NCBI RefSeq assembly: GCF_001426665.1
Contig: NZ_LMEY01000001.1
Coordinates: 378,054 to 442,053, forward strand
Direction of reading: 5' to 3'
Origin: Rhizobium sp. Root1334
GTDB taxonomy: Bacteria > Pseudomonadota > Alphaproteobacteria > Rhizobiales > Rhizobiaceae
DNA length: 64,000 nucleotides
Shown: piece after piece, positions 1 through 9,559 of the stretch
Layout of the letters: each line of letters opens with the position of its first letter
Numbering within the stretch: position 1 is the stretch's first letter
Position numbers and translations under genes: made by a program
Notes under the pieces: generated by a model
Told to the model about the DNA's origin: nothing
Seen by the model: the letters and a program-made list of their open reading frames with translations, nothing else
Databases searched by the model: none

Positions 1-166
1 CTATGACATGAAGGCGATGACCGTGACCTTGAAGAACGGCACCCAATACATGCTACCTGCGTCATTCAAGAATCCGGGGCTCAAGGTCGGTGAAAAGGTG
101 ACAATCGCCTATGAGACGATGGGCAAGAAGCATCAGGCAACATCAGTGACGCCTGTCATGAAGTGA
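1..166 (+). CDS. DUF1344-family protein, C-terminal part
   Basis: Partial gene entering from the left edge; the reading frame begins at base 2 and stops at TGA 164-166, giving about 54 residues. The visible part (TLKNGTQYMLPASF, then LKVGEKVTIAYE) has the pattern of the small DUF1344 proteins common in rhizobia, which carry a signal peptide followed by one small beta-rich domain of unknown role. The signal peptide would lie outside the window. A strong terminator follows at 229-265. Family assignment is from recalled sequence pattern; function is unknown. Confidence 0.6.
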   Translation, partial: YDMKAMTVTLKNGTQYMLPASFKNPGLKVGEKVTIAYETMGKKHQATSVTPVMK

Positions 167-228
167 CGCCTACACCGTCCGCATGAGCGTACCCGATCGC
201 GGCTAGACGCTTCGGGATCATGCAGAAG

Positions 229-265
229 CGGGCTGGAACCCATGATGGGTTTCAGCCCGTTTTTT
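229..265 (+). terminator. Factor-independent terminator after the DUF1344 gene
   Basis: Stem CGGGCTGGAACCC (229-241), loop ATGAT, stem GGGTTTCAGCCCG (247-259) with one internal mismatch, followed by a run of six T (260-265). Confidence 0.85.
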
Positions 266-292
266 CGTTTTCAGATGATGAAGGAAAGAGGA

Positions 293-2095
293 TCAGGCCG
301 CCTCGCCGAACAGATCGAAAACCAGGCCGTCATCGCTTTCCTTGGCCCGGCTCTTGATTTCGGCAATACGGGCGCTGACGGCCTGGGCGTCGGAAAAGAC
401 AAAGCCTTCCGGCAGGATCAGCACGGCGACCGAGCAGCGCATCAACGGAAAGATGGTGGGCTCGCCGCTGCGTCCATGGCCGGTCATGTAACCCGCCTGC
501 TGGTGCTCTGCCGAATAGAGTTGGCGCACGTCGCTGCGGAATTCCGCAAGAACACGAGAGAGAACGGTCGCAACCTCCTCGCGCGTCCAGCCGCTGACGC
601 CGATGAAGAAATCGTCGCCGCCGACATGGCCGAGAAATTTTTCCTCGCCAATGAAGTGGCGGCGCATCAGGGCGGCAAACAGCGAGATCGCCAGATCGCC
701 CTTCTGGAAGCCGTAGTGATCGTTGAACGGTTTGAAGCTGTCGAAATCGCAGTAACAGAAATAGCGCGCCTCGTCGGCGTCAAGCACGGCGCCCTGGACA
801 TAATCGCGAATGGCGCGATTTCCCGGCAGGCCGGTCAAGGGGTTTTGTTCCTGCGCTGTCTTCAGCTGCTTTTCGCTGATGATCTTCAACAGCGACGCCG
901 CCGACAGGATGCCGGCATAGCGCATGTTCTCGGTCAGGATCACGCAATCGCTGCCATCCATGCCGGCAAAGATCTTCAGCATCTCATCGGCCGGCGTCTC
1001 GAGATCGGCGATCGGCGCCGGGCTGACGAAATGCGAGATATGACGCTGATAGAGATGGTTCTTCAGCAGATCGCGTCCGAAGGGGTGATAGATCATCTCC
1101 TTGACGTGATATTCATGCAGCACACCGCGCGGCTCGCCATTGGCATTCAGCACCGGAAAGAAGCTGCGCTGTGGCGAGCGGCGGAACAGCTCGAACACAG
1201 AATCCAGATCGTCGTTTTCGCGCAAAGCCGGCACCTGCTCCACCTGCTTGCGGATGAGGATGCTATCGAGCGAGCTCGACTGACGCCGGGTGCCGGCGGT
1301 CTGTTCCAGATGCGGATAGGCCGGCTGCAGATCGGCAAAATGTACGGTTGGGCGGGCAACGAAATAGCCCTGGACGAGATCGCAACCCAGATCGCGGCAG
1401 GTGGCGAACTCGGCCTCGGTCTCCACGCCTTCGGCGATCACCCGTGTGCCGAGCACATGGGCAGTGTTGACCGTGTGGCGGACCATGTGGCGCTTGCGGG
1501 GACTGGATTCGATGCCCGAAATGAAATGCCGGTCGATCTTCAGATAGTCGACCGGCTGATCGCAGAGCAGTTTCAGGCCGTTGAAGCCAACGCCGAAATC
1601 ATCGATCGCCAGTTTGAAACCCGCCAGCCGCAGGCGTTTCACCAAGCCGGAATAATCCGGCATCTTGCCGCTGTCGAACCGCTCCGACAGTTCGAAGCAG
1701 ATCGACGATGGCGGAATGTTCGATCGCTTCAGGTGCTTGCCGAGCCGCTCGACAAGATCGCCTTCGTGGCCGATCAACCGGCTATCGAAATTGACGAACA
1801 AGGTTCGTGCAGAAAAATCCGGCAGGCTGGCAAAGCCGGCAAAGGCGCGGGTATTGACCATGTGCTCCAGCGCCAGAAGCTGCCCCGCCTCTTCTGCCTT
1901 GTCGAGCAGCTCGATCGGCGACTTGAAACCCAGCCGCTCGAAACCGCGCATCAGCGTTTCGTAGCCGAACACGGCCCCGGTGGCGATCTCGGCGATCGGC
2001 TGGAAGGCATTTTCGATCGCAAGCTTGGCCAGCGTGACGATCTGGTCGTCACCGAAACGGCGCAGGGACAGCATTTCGGCGGGGGCAGCGGACAT
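293..2095 (-). CDS. EAL-CBS-GGDEF c-di-GMP signalling protein
   Basis: About 600 aa. The start is placed at ATG 2095, just upstream of which a GGAG lies on the minus strand; an upstream in-frame ATG at 2179 would add 28 residues of unconvincing sequence. Domain order is unusual: an EAL phosphodiesterase domain first (about 25-270), then a CBS-pair-like region (about 305-425), then a GGDEF-type domain (about 440-595). In the EAL part the catalytic set looks intact: YETLMRG (Glu46), FVNF, FELSE, IDDFG, LKID, AEGVET and VQGYF. The GGDEF signature reads GGDDF, so cyclase activity is uncertain. No membrane segment or signal peptide is seen, so it is probably cytosolic. The simplest reading is a c-di-GMP phosphodiesterase regulated through CBS ligand binding and the GGDDF domain. 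Confidence 0.88.
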   Translation of the reverse strand: MSAAPAEMLSLRRFGDDQIVTLAKLAIENAFQPIAEIATGAVFGYETLMRGFERLGFKSPIELLDKAEEAGQLLALEHMVNTRAFAGFASLPDFSARTLFVNFDSRLIGHEGDLVERLGKHLKRSNIPPSSICFELSERFDSGKMPDYSGLVKRLRLAGFKLAIDDFGVGFNGLKLLCDQPVDYLKIDRHFISGIESSPRKRHMVRHTVNTAHVLGTRVIAEGVETEAEFATCRDLGCDLVQGYFVARPTVHFADLQPAYPHLEQTAGTRRQSSSLDSILIRKQVEQVPALRENDDLDSVFELFRRSPQRSFFPVLNANGEPRGVLHEYHVKEMIYHPFGRDLLKNHLYQRHISHFVSPAPIADLETPADEMLKIFAGMDGSDCVILTENMRYAGILSAASLLKIISEKQLKTAQEQNPLTGLPGNRAIRDYVQGAVLDADEARYFCYCDFDSFKPFNDHYGFQKGDLAISLFAALMRRHFIGEEKFLGHVGGDDFFIGVSGWTREEVATVLSRVLAEFRSDVRQLYSAEHQQAGYMTGHGRSGEPTIFPLMRCSVAVLILPEGFVFSDAQAVSARIAEIKSRAKESDDGLVFDLFGEAA

Positions 2096-2248
2096 GGGGA
2101 CTCCGGAGGCGATATCAGATCGCGCGGAGGATCGTCCCGGAAGCCTGAATTTTCCGTTTCCCCAACATGACAGTTTCATGAAAGTTCAATGACTGCCGGG
2201 AGTTAGCAGCATCTCACAACCGCCTTCCTGCCAACAGAAAACCAGTCG

Positions 2249-2797
2249 CTACCCTTTGGCAAGCACGCCGAAGGCGATCAGGGCGAGGCCCTGCATGACC
2301 AGATCGATCGCCAGGAACAAGCCGAGGATCCAGAGGCTATTGACCGGCCAGCCGGCGGCGATGATCAGGCCCGCGAGCAACGTGACAAGACCGCCAAGAG
2401 CGATCCATCCCCAGCCTGCCAGCGGCCGCAGCTTGAACGCCGTCCATATCCGAAGAACACCGGCAACGATCAGGGCAACGGCCATCATCAATGTCAAGGC
2501 GGCAGAGGCAAGCATTGGATTGAGAAAGGCAAAGACGCCGGCGATGGTGTAGCAGGCACCACTGAGGATCCAGTAGAACACACTTTCCCATTTCTTGACC
2601 CGGAAGGCCTGCGCCAGATGCAGTATGCCACCGATCAACATGAGCATGCCGACAAAATAGACCGAGGCCGCAGTCGCTGCCATGACATTGCCGAAGGCGA
2701 TACCGCCAACCATGATCAGCGCCACGCCAAGCGCAACAAACCAGCCCCATTTTTCGCCGAGCGGCGGCCTGAGAGCAATGCCGGAATTCTGAACCAT
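2249..2797 (-). CDS. HdeD-like (DUF308) membrane protein
   Basis: 182 aa and strongly hydrophobic, with about six predicted membrane segments in three hairpin-like pairs (for example WFVALGVALIMVGGIAFG and ASVYFVGMLMLIGGILHLA). This layout and the repeated G-I-L motifs match the DUF308/HdeD family, known in enterobacteria for acid-resistance-associated inner-membrane proteins; the biochemical role in rhizobia is not known. It stands alone; an AT-rich stretch just upstream (2800-2880) is a plausible promoter region. Confidence 0.75.
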   Translation of the reverse strand: MVQNSGIALRPPLGEKWGWFVALGVALIMVGGIAFGNVMAATAASVYFVGMLMLIGGILHLAQAFRVKKWESVFYWILSGACYTIAGVFAFLNPMLASAALTLMMAVALIVAGVLRIWTAFKLRPLAGWGWIALGGLVTLLAGLIIAAGWPVNSLWILGLFLAIDLVMQGLALIAFGVLAKG

Positions 2798-2889
2798 GAT
2801 ACAACCCTCAATTCAACAATGTGAACATTATGTAATCCAAGATAGAATAACAACATTTTAACATGTGAGATCCCGGTTGCGAACCTGCT

Positions 2890-3333
2890 CTAGATTTTCA
2901 GCGCCAGCAGCACCGCACCGCCACCGACCATGCAGACACCAAGCCAATGGGCTGGAGAAAGCCGCTCGCCGAGAAAAAACACGGCGAAAAGGGCGACCAG
3001 CACGACGCTCAGCTTATCGACCGGCGCAACCTGGGCCGCATTTCCCATTTTCAGCGCCCGGAAGTAGCACAGCCAGGACGCGCCGGTCGCCAGCCCCGAA
3101 AGCACGAGAAACAGCCAGCTCTTGCCCGACACCGACGCCGGCGCCTGCCAGTTGCCCGTCAGGAACAGCATCAGGCCGATCGCAAGCAGGATGACGATCG
3201 TACGGACGAAGGTCGCAAAATCCGAATTGACGTTCTCGATGCCGATCTTGGCGAAGATGGCCGTGAGTGCCGCAAACGCAGCGGACAGAAGTGCCCATGC
3301 CTGCCAGGAGGAAAACAGATATTTCATAGGCAT
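2890..3333 (-). CDS. Single-EamA-domain small transporter
   Basis: 147 aa with about five hydrophobic segments; the C-terminal portion (VAPVDKLSVVLVALFAVFFLGERLSPAHWLGV) is the classic EamA signature of the drug/metabolite transporter superfamily. It has only one EamA unit instead of the usual two, as in the small inner-membrane YnfA/EamA-type proteins, so it would act as a dimer. ATG 3333 is used; ATG 3327 (MKYLF) is an equally possible start. It is transcribed away from betI; the substrate is unknown. Confidence 0.75.
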   Translation of the reverse strand: MPMKYLFSSWQAWALLSAAFAALTAIFAKIGIENVNSDFATFVRTIVILLAIGLMLFLTGNWQAPASVSGKSWLFLVLSGLATGASWLCYFRALKMGNAAQVAPVDKLSVVLVALFAVFFLGERLSPAHWLGVCMVGGGAVLLALKI

Positions 3334-3431
3334 GGTCCTCTTGCTCTGCCGCGTTCAGCAGCCACTGCCAGTTGAAGCCGAGGCTCGTTTCGATGGCAAG
3401 AAAATCCTTTGGCCACAGCCTTCGTTTTTTA

Positions 3432-3451
3432 TTGATTGATGGATCAATCAA
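3432..3451. promoter_or_regulatory. Perfect palindrome upstream of betI, candidate BetI operator
   Basis: TTGATTGATGGATCAATCAA: two 9-bp arms with a 2-bp centre, lying 31 bp before the betI start. TetR-type repressors such as BetI bind palindromes of this size, and BetI is known to repress its own operon until choline is present. That this site is the operator is inferred from position and symmetry. Confidence 0.65.
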
Positions 3452-3481
3452 AAATACACTGCCGACAACAGGGGAGGAATG

Positions 3482-4084
3482 ATGCCAAAAGTCGGAATGG
3501 AACCGGTGCGCCGCAAAGCGCTTGTGGACGCGGCGCTGCATGTGATCGGCGATCAGGGCACGCTGTCGGTCACCATGTCCGACATCGCGCGGCAGGCCGG
3601 GGTTTCGGCGGCGCTGGCGCATCATTATTTCGGCAGCAAGGAACAGTTGCTGGTCGAGACCGTACGTTCCCTTCTGAAACAGTTGCGTGACGATACGGTG
3701 AAGGCCCTCATGGCCGCTGCAACGCCCCGCGAAAAACTGTCGGCGCTCGTGCGGGTCAGCTTCCAGGCGGATCAATTCGCGCCGGAAACCATCGCGGCCT
3801 GGCTGGCCTTCTACTCCGAGGCGCAGCGCTCGGAGGAGACGCGCCGCTTCCTGGTGATCTATGCACGCCGGCTGCATTCCAATCTCGTCGCCAACCTGAA
3901 GCAGCTCTGTGTCGCAGATGATGCGCAGCGTATCGCAGAGGGCACCGCAGCAATGATCGACGGGCTTTATATTCGCCGGGCGCTCGGCTCCTCGCCGGTG
4001 ACGGCGGGCGCCTCGATCGCGCTGACCGACGACTACATCACGCTCAATCTCCATGCCCGCCAGCCACAGGAACATGCCGCATGA
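3482..4084 (+). CDS. betI: TetR-family choline-responsive repressor BetI
   Basis: 200 aa from ATG 3482 (MPKVGMEPVRRKALVDA), the start that matches known BetI proteins; another ATG at 3479 directly precedes it, and GGGGAGG at 3471-3477 is the ribosome-binding site. The N-terminal TetR helix-turn-helix (about residues 15-60) reads VTMSDIARQAGVSAALAHHY. The C-terminal domain would bind choline or betaine aldehyde. It is first gene of the bet cluster, overlapping betC by 4 nt (ATGA), and a perfect palindrome sits just upstream, consistent with autoregulation. Confidence 0.93.
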   Translation: MPKVGMEPVRRKALVDAALHVIGDQGTLSVTMSDIARQAGVSAALAHHYFGSKEQLLVETVRSLLKQLRDDTVKALMAAATPREKLSALVRVSFQADQFAPETIAAWLAFYSEAQRSEETRRFLVIYARRLHSNLVANLKQLCVADDAQRIAEGTAAMIDGLYIRRALGSSPVTAGASIALTDDYITLNLHARQPQEHAA

Positions 4085-5604
4085 CCCGGCCGAACATCCT
4101 CATCATCATGGTCGACCAGCTGAACGGAAAGTTCTTTCCGGATGGCCCGGCAGAGTTTCTGCACGCGCCGCATATGAAGGCGCTGGCCAAGCGTTCGGCG
4201 CGCTTCCGCAACAATTACACCTCCTCGCCGCTCTGCGCCCCTGCCCGCGCCTCGCTGATGGCCGGACAATTGCCGAGCCGGACGCAGGTCTATGACAATG
4301 CCGCCGAATATGTCTCGTCGATCCCGACCTATGCCCACCACCTGCGCCGCGCCGGTTATTACACGGCCCTGTCGGGCAAAATGCACTTCGTCGGCCCGGA
4401 CCAGTTGCATGGTTTCGAGGAGCGGCTGACGACGGATATCTATCCGGCCGATTTCGGCTGGACACCGGATTACCGCAAGCCGGGTGAGCGGATCGACTGG
4501 TGGTATCACAATCTCGGCTCCGTCACCGGTGCCGGCGTGGCTGAAATCACCAACCAGATGGAATATGACGACGAGGTGGCGTTTCTGGCCAACCAGAAGC
4601 TCTATCACCTCAGCCGCGAACACGGCGATGAGGCCCGCCGTCCTTGGGCGCTCACCGTCTCGTTCACCCATCCGCACGACCCCTATGTCGCACGCCGCAA
4701 GTTCTGGGATCTCTACAACGATTGCGATCAGCTTCTGCCGGAAGTCGGCGATATCCCGCTTGCGGAGCAGGACCCGCATTCGCAGCGGCTGATCCATGCC
4801 TGCGACTACCAGAATTTCTCCGTCACCGAGGAGAACGTCCGCCGATCGCGGCAGGCCTATTTCGCCAATATTTCCTATCTCGACGAAAAAGTCGGCGAAC
4901 TCGTCGATACGCTGACCCGCACCCGCATGCTGGACGACACGCTGATCCTGTTCTGCTCGGATCATGGCGACATGCTTGGCGAGCGCGGCCTCTGGTTCAA
5001 GATGAACTTCTTCGAGGGCTCGGCCCGCGTGCCGCTGATGGTGGCCGGCCCAGGCATCCCCGCCGGCCTGCATCTGGCACCGACCTCCAATCTCGACCTC
5101 ACCCCGACGCTCTGCGATCTCGCCGGGATCTCGATGGACGAGATCATGCCCTGGACCGACGGCGAAAGCCTGGTACCGGTGATCAACGGCACTGAGCGCA
5201 TCGCGCCGGTGCTGATGGAATATGCCGCAGAAGGCTCCTATGCGCCGCTGGTCGGCATCCGCGAAGGCAAGTGGAAGTACGTTCACTGCGCGCTCGATCC
5301 GGACCAGCTCTACGATCTCGACGCCGACCCTCTGGAACTCAATAATCTTGCAACGGTTGCCGCCCATGCGCCGACGCTGCGCGCTTTCCAGGCGATGCGC
5401 GACAGCCGTTGGGACATGGACGCCTTTGATTCCGCCGTGCGCGAAAGCCAGGCGCGCCGCTGGGTGGTCTACGAGGCGCTCAGGAACGGCGCCTATTATC
5501 CGTGGGATCATCAGCCGCTGCAAAAGGCATCCGAGCGCTACATGCGCAACCACATGAATCTCGACAATCTCGAAGAATCCAAACGCTTTCCGCGAGGGGA
5601 ATGA
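4081..5604 (+). CDS. betC: Choline-sulfatase BetC
   Basis: 507 aa. Hydrolyses choline-O-sulfate to choline plus sulfate, feeding the glycine betaine pathway in rhizobia. Sulfatase hallmarks are visible: the N-terminal metal site ([15 protein letters not shown]), the C-x-P-x-R formylglycine motif ([12 protein letters not shown], the Cys being the residue converted to formylglycine), and the metal-binding [13 protein letters not shown]. The C-terminal part ([19 protein letters not shown]) is typical of choline sulfatases. Start ATG 4081 overlaps the betI stop; betB follows 1 nt after its stop, so translation is probably coupled. Confidence 0.95.
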   Translation: MTRPNILIIMVDQLNGKFFPDGPAEFLHAPHMKALAKRSARFRNNYTSSPLCAPARASLMAGQLPSRTQVYDNAAEYVSSIPTYAHHLRRAGYYTALSGKMHFVGPDQLHGFEERLTTDIYPADFGWTPDYRKPGERIDWWYHNLGSVTGAGVAEITNQMEYDDEVAFLANQKLYHLSREHGDEARRPWALTVSFTHPHDPYVARRKFWDLYNDCDQLLPEVGDIPLAEQDPHSQRLIHACDYQNFSVTEENVRRSRQAYFANISYLDEKVGELVDTLTRTRMLDDTLILFCSDHGDMLGERGLWFKMNFFEGSARVPLMVAGPGIPAGLHLAPTSNLDLTPTLCDLAGISMDEIMPWTDGESLVPVINGTERIAPVLMEYAAEGSYAPLVGIREGKWKYVHCALDPDQLYDLDADPLELNNLATVAAHAPTLRAFQAMRDSRWDMDAFDSAVRESQARRWVVYEALRNGAYYPWDHQPLQKASERYMRNHMNLDNLEESKRFPRGE

Positions 5605-5605
5605 C

Positions 5606-7069
5606 ATGAAAGCCCAACCGCCAGCCTCCCATTTCATCGACGGCGAATATGTCGAGGATATCAACGGCGCTGCCTTCGACAGCATTTACCCGGCGACCGG
5701 CGAAGTCATCGCCCGGCTGCATGCCGCCACCCCGGCCATCGTCGACAAGGCGATCGCCAGCGCCAAGCGCGCGCAGGGCGAATGGGCGGCGATGAGCCCG
5801 ACGGCCCGCGGCCGTATCCTCAAGCGCGCCGCCGATATCATGCGGACACGCAACCGCGAACTGTCGGAGCTTGAAACGCTCGATACCGGCAAGCCGATTC
5901 AGGAAACCATCGTCGCCGATCCGACCTCGGGTGCCGATGCGTTCGAATTCTTCGGCGGGGTTGCCGCAGCCGCGCTGAACGGCGACTATATTCCGCTCGG
6001 TGGCGATTTTGCCTTTACCAAGCGCGTGCCGCTCGGCGTCTGCGTCGGCATCGGCGCCTGGAACTATCCGCAGCAGATCGCCTGCTGGAAGGGCGCTCCG
6101 GCGCTGATTGCCGGCAATGCCATGGTCTTTAAGCCGTCCGAGAACACCCCGCTCGGCGCGCTGAAGATCGCCGAGATCCTGTTTGAGGCCGGCCTGCCGA
6201 AGGGGCTTTACAACGTCATCCAGGGCGACCGCACGACCGGGCCGCTGCTGGTCAATCACAAGGACGTCGCCAAGGTTTCGCTGACCGGCTCGGTCGAGAC
6301 CGGCCGCAAGGTGGCGGGGGCTGCAGCCTCGAGCCTGAAGCACGTGACGATGGAGCTTGGCGGCAAGTCGCCGCTGATCGTCTTTGACGACGCCGATCTG
6401 GAAAGCGCCATCGGCGGCGCCATGCTCGGCAATTTCTATTCGACTGGCCAGGTCTGTTCGAACGGCACCCGCGTCTTCGTGCAGAAGGGCATCAAGGACA
6501 AGTTCCTTGCCCGTCTCAAGGAGCGCACCGAAAAGATCATCATCGGCGACCCAATGGCCGAGGAAACCCAACTTGGGCCGATGGTCTCGCGCGCCCAACT
6601 CGACAAGGTGTTTGCCTATATCGAAAAAGGCAAGGCTGAGGGGGCGACGCTTCTGACCGGCGGCGGCATTCCCAATTCAGTGTCTGCCGAGGGCACCTAC
6701 ATCCAGCCGACCGTGTTTGCCGATGTCACCGACACCATGACCATCGCCCGCGAAGAAATCTTCGGGCCGGTCATGTGCGTACTTGATTTCGACCACGAGG
6801 ACGACGTGATCGCCCGAGCCAATGGCACCGAGTTCGGGCTTTCGGCCGGTGTCTTCACGGCGGACCTTACTCGTGCGCACCGTGTGGTGGACCGGCTGGA
6901 GGCAGGCACGCTGTGGATCAACACCTACAATCTCGCCCCGGTGGAAGTGCCGTTCGGCGGATCGAAGCAATCCGGCTTCGGGCGGGAGAACTCGCTGGCG
7001 GCGCTCAATCACTACACGGAACTGAAGAGCGTCTATGTGGCGATGGGACCGGTGCAGTCGCCGTATTAA
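5606..7069 (+). CDS. betB: Betaine-aldehyde dehydrogenase BetB
   Basis: 487 aa, normal length. NAD(P)-dependent oxidation of betaine aldehyde to the osmoprotectant glycine betaine in the cytosol. ALDH features: [15 protein letters not shown], cofactor site [13 protein letters not shown], general base in [18 protein letters not shown], and the catalytic cysteine in [11 protein letters not shown]; the C-terminal [14 protein letters not shown] completes the family signature. It starts just after betC; its downstream partner betA is separated by 486 bp holding an opposite-strand gene. Confidence 0.96.
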   Translation: MKAQPPASHFIDGEYVEDINGAAFDSIYPATGEVIARLHAATPAIVDKAIASAKRAQGEWAAMSPTARGRILKRAADIMRTRNRELSELETLDTGKPIQETIVADPTSGADAFEFFGGVAAAALNGDYIPLGGDFAFTKRVPLGVCVGIGAWNYPQQIACWKGAPALIAGNAMVFKPSENTPLGALKIAEILFEAGLPKGLYNVIQGDRTTGPLLVNHKDVAKVSLTGSVETGRKVAGAAASSLKHVTMELGGKSPLIVFDDADLESAIGGAMLGNFYSTGQVCSNGTRVFVQKGIKDKFLARLKERTEKIIIGDPMAEETQLGPMVSRAQLDKVFAYIEKGKAEGATLLTGGGIPNSVSAEGTYIQPTVFADVTDTMTIAREEIFGPVMCVLDFDHEDDVIARANGTEFGLSAGVFTADLTRAHRVVDRLEAGTLWINTYNLAPVEVPFGGSKQSGFGRENSLAALNHYTELKSVYVAMGPVQSPY

Positions 7070-7087
7070 TTTAAGAGGTGTTTCGTG

Positions 7088-7501
7088 TCAGTCGTAGTGT
7101 CGAGGTATCGGGCGTTTATTCGCCGCCCTGCGCAGGCGTTCATTGTAGCGCGCAAGGAAGATGCCGATGGGGACGCATACGGCACACCAGAGTGTCAGAG
7201 ACCAGCCTGTTTGGAAGTGCAGGAATATCGCAGAAAAGAGAGCAGCCCCAAAAAAGAGCTTCTTCCTGTTTTGTCGTTTGAAAGGCTCGAGAATTTTCCC
7301 GTTTTCGTTGTCCCGCATATCGCGGTAGACATTGACGGTACTGGCAAACTTCTCTTCCCGACTGTTTTCCGCCTGCTGGCGACTATTCCTCGCGCGCTCA
7401 AGACGCTTGAACATTCTACGACTAAAAGTCTCGGAAGCCACGTTTCGTAAACCTCTAATATCCCTCACCAACGATGTGTCACTTATTGTGGCGTTGCTCA
7501 A
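7088..7501 (-). CDS. Hypothetical membrane protein, antisense within the bet cluster
   Basis: 137 aa, not recognised. The N-terminal 75 residues are polar and rich in Arg, Glu and Asn; then come two closely spaced hydrophobic segments (KLFFGAALFSAIFLHF and LTLWCAVCVPIGIFLARY) and a basic tail (NERLRRAANKRPIPRHYD). This membrane-anchored layout, and its fit to the gap between betB and betA, argue for a real gene. It runs against the bet genes, and its start faces the betA start with 53 bp between. Base composition is visibly more AT-rich than its neighbours, suggesting later insertion. Reading frames on the plus strand here look like shadows. Confidence 0.55.
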   Translation of the reverse strand: MSNATISDTSLVRDIRGLRNVASETFSRRMFKRLERARNSRQQAENSREEKFASTVNVYRDMRDNENGKILEPFKRQNRKKLFFGAALFSAIFLHFQTGWSLTLWCAVCVPIGIFLARYNERLRRAANKRPIPRHYD

Positions 7502-7554
7502 GACGATACAACCATTCCGGTTAATAAACCCAACTATAACTGTCGGATCGCCCC

Positions 7555-9210
7555 ATGCAGAACGCAGCAGACTTCGTCATCATCGGCTCGGGCTCCGCAG
7601 GCTCCGCACTCGCCTACCGCCTGTCGGAGGACGGCAAGAATACAGTGCTGGTGCTGGAATTCGGCGGCAGCGATTTCGGGCCGTTTATCCAGATGCCGGC
7701 GGCGCTGGCATGGCCGATGAGCATGAGCCGTTACAACTGGGGTTATCTCTCCGAGCCCGAGCCGAACCTCAACAACCGGCGGATCACCGCGCCGCGCGGC
7801 AAGGTGATCGGCGGGTCGTCGTCGATCAACGGCATGGTCTATGTGCGCGGCTCGGCTGAGGATTATACCCGCTGGGAAGACGACGGCGCCAAGGGATGGG
7901 GTTATGCCGATGTGCTGCCCTACTTCAAGCGGATGGAACATTCGCATGGCGGCGAAGAGGGCTGGCGCGGCACCGACGGGCCGCTGCATGTGCGGCGCGG
8001 GCCAAACAAGAACCCGCTGTTCCATGCCTTTGTCGAGGCCGGAAAACAGGCAGGCTTCGAGCTGACCGACGACTATAACGGCTCCAAGCAGGAAGGTTTC
8101 GGCCTGATGGAGCAAACGGTGCACAACGGCAAGCGCTGGTCGGCGGCATCCGCCTACCTGAAGCCTGCGCTGAAGCGCCCGAATGTCGACCTGATCCGCT
8201 GCTATGCGCGAAAAATCGTCATCGAGAATGGCCGGGCTGTTGGCGTCGAGATCGAGCGCGGCGGCAAGATCGAGGTGGTGAAGGCCAACCGCGAGGTGAT
8301 CGTCTCGGCCTCGTCGTTCAACTCGCCGAAGCTTTTGATGCTGTCGGGCATCGGTCCGGGCGCGCATCTGAAGGAGATGGGCATCGAGGTGAAGGCCGAC
8401 CGGCCGGGCGTCGGCGCCAATCTACAGGACCATATGGAATTCTATTTCCAGCAGGTCTCGACCAAGCCGGTGTCGCTCTATTCCTGGCTGCCCTGGTTCT
8501 GGCAGGGGGTTGCCGGCGCGCAGTGGATGTTCACCAAATCCGGGCTTGGCACCTCCAACCAGTTCGAGGCCTGCGCATTCCTGCGATCGGCGCCGGGCGT
8601 CAAGCAGCCGGATATTCAATATCACTTCCTGCCGGTGGCGATTTCCTATGATGGCAAGGCGGCGGCAAAGAGCCACGGCTTCCAGGTGCATGTCGGCTAC
8701 AATCACTCGAAATCACGTGGCGCGGTGACGCTGCGCTCGCCGGACGTGAAAGCCGATCCGGTCATCCAGTTCAACTATATGAGCCATCCGGAAGACTGGG
8801 AGAAATTCCGCCACTGCGTCCGCCTCACCCGCGAGATCTTTGGCCAGCAGGCATTCGATCAGTATCGCGGCCCAGAGATCCAGCCCGGCGAGAACGTCCA
8901 GACCGACGACCAGATCGACGCCTTCCTGCGAGAACATCTGGAAAGCGCCTATCACCCCTGCGGCACCTGCCGGATGGGCGATGCCCGCGATCCGACGGCG
9001 GTGGTCGATCCCGAAACCCGCGTGATCGGCGTCGACGGATTGCGCGTTGCGGATTCATCGATCTTCCCGCATGTCACCTACGGCAATCTCAACGGCCCCT
9101 CGATCATGACCGGCGAAAAGGCTGCCGACCACATTCTCGGCAAGCAGCCCCTGCCCCGCTCGAACCAGGAGCCGTGGATCAATCCACGCTGGGCGGTCAG
9201 CGACCGGTAA
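7555..9210 (+). CDS. betA: Choline dehydrogenase BetA (GMC oxidoreductase)
   Basis: 551 aa. FAD-dependent, membrane-associated oxidation of choline to betaine aldehyde. The N-terminal dinucleotide fold [23 protein letters not shown] signature 1 ([18 protein letters not shown]), signature 2 ([16 protein letters not shown]) and the catalytic C-terminal His/Asn region ([12 protein letters not shown] and [14 protein letters not shown]) are all present. Length is normal. It completes the betIC-B-A pathway but is detached from betB by an opposite-strand gene, so it probably has its own promoter in 7502-7554 or depends on readthrough. Confidence 0.96.
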   Translation: MQNAADFVIIGSGSAGSALAYRLSEDGKNTVLVLEFGGSDFGPFIQMPAALAWPMSMSRYNWGYLSEPEPNLNNRRITAPRGKVIGGSSSINGMVYVRGSAEDYTRWEDDGAKGWGYADVLPYFKRMEHSHGGEEGWRGTDGPLHVRRGPNKNPLFHAFVEAGKQAGFELTDDYNGSKQEGFGLMEQTVHNGKRWSAASAYLKPALKRPNVDLIRCYARKIVIENGRAVGVEIERGGKIEVVKANREVIVSASSFNSPKLLMLSGIGPGAHLKEMGIEVKADRPGVGANLQDHMEFYFQQVSTKPVSLYSWLPWFWQGVAGAQWMFTKSGLGTSNQFEACAFLRSAPGVKQPDIQYHFLPVAISYDGKAAAKSHGFQVHVGYNHSKSRGAVTLRSPDVKADPVIQFNYMSHPEDWEKFRHCVRLTREIFGQQAFDQYRGPEIQPGENVQTDDQIDAFLREHLESAYHPCGTCRMGDARDPTAVVDPETRVIGVDGLRVADSSIFPHVTYGNLNGPSIMTGEKAADHILGKQPLPRSNQEPWINPRWAVSDR

Positions 9211-9260
9211 ACCCTGGCAGCAAGCTGCACCCCGCGGCAAAACGGCTTGGCCTTCAAACC

Positions 9261-9285
9261 TCCGGCGCGGCTTTCCTGCGCCGGA
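9261..9285 (+). terminator. Hairpin after betA, possible terminator
   Basis: Perfect 8-bp stem TCCGGCGC / GCGCCGGA with a 9-nt loop, 50 bp after the betA stop. No T-run follows, so a terminator role is only likely. The rest of the 9211-9559 gap is AT-rich upstream of the chemoreceptor gene and should hold its promoter. Confidence 0.4.
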
Positions 9286-9559
9286 CGAGATTGCACAAAT
9301 CGGGGCTTTCTGGCTACGAAACGTGCATAATCCTAAAGTACAACTTATAATTTAAGCATTTTTAATCTTCGATTGTTAATTTTGTTGACAGAGCGGACAC
9401 TTGGCGGCGGCCCATGATGGGACATCGCCCTCTGTTTCCGGTGTCGCGCCCGATCGTCATACCCACCTTGCCAAGGCCAGTCGTTGACGAATGCCGTCGC
9501 TTTCTTGCGCCGTCATCGCATGCGGACGCGTGCCTTGCCGGCAACCGAGAAGTAGATTC

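Noticed and set aside
242..2170. 642-codon plus-strand frame opposite the EAL-CBS-GGDEF gene
   Set aside because: No recognisable domain; the minus-strand protein has intact catalytic motifs.
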